A stretch of DNA of 47,667 bases from Mesotaenium endlicherianum (Eukaryota > Streptophyta > Zygnematophyceae > Zygnematales > Mesotaeniaceae), in contig WELA01013858.1 of assembly GCA_009602735.1 (NCBI GenBank), positions 265,728 to 313,394 on the forward strand, given 5' to 3'. Both the position numbers and the translations under genes were made by a program. The notes beneath the pieces were generated by a model. That model ran no database searches and was not told where the DNA came from. It saw only the letters and a program-made list of their open reading frames with translations. This document shows positions 46,211-47,667 of this stretch, piece by piece (positions within the stretch are counted from its first letter, which is position 1; each line of letters opens with the position of its first letter).

Positions 46211-46899
46211 ACGATGGCAACCAATGTGCATCCTTCAAAATAATCAAGGTTCATCTTGAAGGAAACAATCAATCAGACACGTATCCTTTCATGTCCCTGC
46301 TAGCTTTGCAAGTTTGCAGCAAGTGCGTCACTCGATCTCAAGCAACGGCAAGGCTAAGCACACGTAATATGTGGTGCTTGTTCAAATAGGAGGCTGACAA
46401 ACACCAAGCTAAACAACATTTGTCAAAGCAGCCATAGATTAACAATTGTCACGTTAGGCGAGTCTCACAAACGTCCATGCTTGACCCCATATACTTTGTG
46501 AGGCCTTGGCCCCATCGATTGTCACCCTCATGCCTAGAATCACTTTTTTGTCGCATCCGCAAGTATGCAGCTTCCCATTGACTTTGCCAACACCAGCACA
46601 CCACCACTTGCAGAATTGTGCTATGGAATTTGGATTACATAGCACTCAGGCCTGACTTCACACAGCAATCAGACTGAAGTGCTTGACCTGCGCCTTGTTT
46701 GAGGCTCTGGGAGGAATTTGGAACCAAATCACACCGCCAACGGCACGTGCAATACAATGCGTGCAACACGTAACGGAGTCCAGGTGGCGCTTCATCGCCT
46801 CTCACCTAAGCAGAAGAAACCTCCTGAGCCCTGTCCCCCCAATTCTTTCTCTCCCCTGTAGACGACTAGCCTGCTACCTACTATTTGCTGTGCTCTTTG

Positions 46900-47012
46900 C
46901 TATCTGCTATCTGCTGACGCCTATCGCAAATGTCACCATCTAGGAGCACTTCCTTGAAGACACTAGAGGCAGCCACCTCATCAAGCCTCCCAAAATATCT
47001 ACCACCAAATAG
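46900..47012 (-). CDS. Candidate exon, unrecognised
   Basis: Acceptor CATCTATTGCAG at 47013 leads into LFGGRYFGRLDEVAASSVF and KEVLLDGDICDRRQ. The composition looks coding. No donor was defined, and there is no proven link with the RRM-like exon upstream, whose own stop comes first. Confidence 0.25.
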
Positions 47013-47320
47013 CTGCAATAGATGAAGAGCCTTGGGGGGGTTTCGGGGTCTGGGCTCGAGGCTCTGGGATGTCAAATCAAATTGTTTGACAATTTGAAAG
47101 TTTGGGGCGATAAAGGGATCAGGTCAGGGACTGAAGATTGGAAGAGGTTTAAGGACATAGGTGAAGGGTAGAGGCTAGGATTCAAAAATCTGTTCTATCA
47201 AAGTTGCAGCCGCGCTGAGCAGCACCGCAAGGAGCTTCAAGAGCTTCGCTCGTGTTTAGGGCTTGGCTTAGGGTTCCAGGAATTGAAGAGGTGTAGGAAT
47301 TGCTGTTAAAGTTTGGGTCC

Positions 47321-47322
<2 letters not shown>

Positions 47323-47372
<50 letters not shown>
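47323..47372. repeat. (GA)n microsatellite
   Basis: About 24 GA units just downstream, in gene orientation, of the stop codon of the right-edge exon. Confidence 0.95.
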
Positions 47373-47375
<3 letters not shown>

Positions 47376-47403
47376 TTGCCGGCGACAGAGACAGACAGGG
47401 GGG

Positions 47404-47599
47404 TCACTGCAGGAGCTTCACTTCGACGCGCCCGTCCTCGAGGAAGCCATAGCTCTTCTCGCGCACGGCGCGGTGCGCCTCCAGCGGCGTGGAGAACATC
47501 ACCAGCGCTCGCCGCTCGTAGTACGGCTGCCCCCTCACGTGGGGCTGCCAGCTGGCCCGGTCCCGGAGCGGGCGCGGGGGCCCCCCGTGCTCGTGCAAG
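47404..47599 (-). CDS. Last exon of a probable RRM-type RNA-binding protein
   Basis: Acceptor GTGCTGGCAG at 47600; the exon enters with one base completing a codon and runs 65 codons to TGA at 47406-47404. The C-terminal half, RRALVMFSTPLEAHRAV then GRVEVKLL, has the pattern of RRM strand beta-3 (hydrophobic-V-F), the helix with paired Ala, and beta-4. The N-terminal half of the domain and the rest of the protein lie beyond the right edge. A domain call from pattern only; the specific protein is not identified. Confidence 0.5.
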
Positions 47600-47667
47600 C
47601 TGCCAGCACAATGGACACGGCAGGGCGGCGGGTGGGTGGGTTTGGGAGGGGGTGAGGGGAGAGAGGG

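Overview
The window looks like nuclear DNA of a green-lineage eukaryote, an alga or other early-branching plant. The evidence is canonical GT-AG introns with polypyrimidine tracts, a UPF1 remnant with plant-type residues, an intact-looking RCE1 gene, scattered CCCTAAA-like words and several plant-type transposon families. Species cannot be named from the sequence. No rRNA, CRISPR or convincing functional tRNA was seen.

Layout. 1-2.04 kb holds a minus-strand gene built from repeated cysteine-rich modules, each on its own phase 1-1 exon; it runs off the left edge. 2.5-3.17 kb holds the probable last exons of an unrecognised minus-strand gene. 5.47-8.13 kb is a decayed UPF1 (nonsense-mediated decay helicase) 5' half on the minus strand, with two TAG codons at conserved Trp positions and frameshifts. 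8.81-13.14 kb is the plus-strand gene for RCE1, the ER-membrane CAAX endopeptidase. Its EExxxR and FxxxH motifs are intact once six exons are joined; its introns are full of microsatellites.

15-42 kb is much more AT-rich and is mostly mobile-element debris. At 16.4-21.3 kb lies a two-gene DNA transposon. A plus-strand DDE-type transposase has a RAG1/Transib-like layout (D, D, CxxC, HxxxxH, E) and one frame break. It converges on a minus-strand zinc-ribbon protein of 259 aa. At 25.15-28.1 kb is a Ty3/gypsy-like remnant. Its 5' LTR carries a 571-bp hAT-type element with an 8-bp target duplication, and its pol region carries a 448-bp inverted-repeat element. A solo LTR of the same family lies inverted at 38.84-39.54 kb with a 5-bp target duplication and preserves the hAT-free site. 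A third, older copy is at 33.3-34.1 kb. A tRNA-like (A box/B box) repeat occurs at 24.7 and 34.8 kb.

42.6-47.67 kb returns to GC-richer sequence with a degenerate tandem array, isolated terminal exons on the minus strand, copia debris, and the last exon of a probable RRM protein at the right edge.

Gene models were built by eye from splice signals, phase compatibility and remembered family motifs. No alignment or database search was run.
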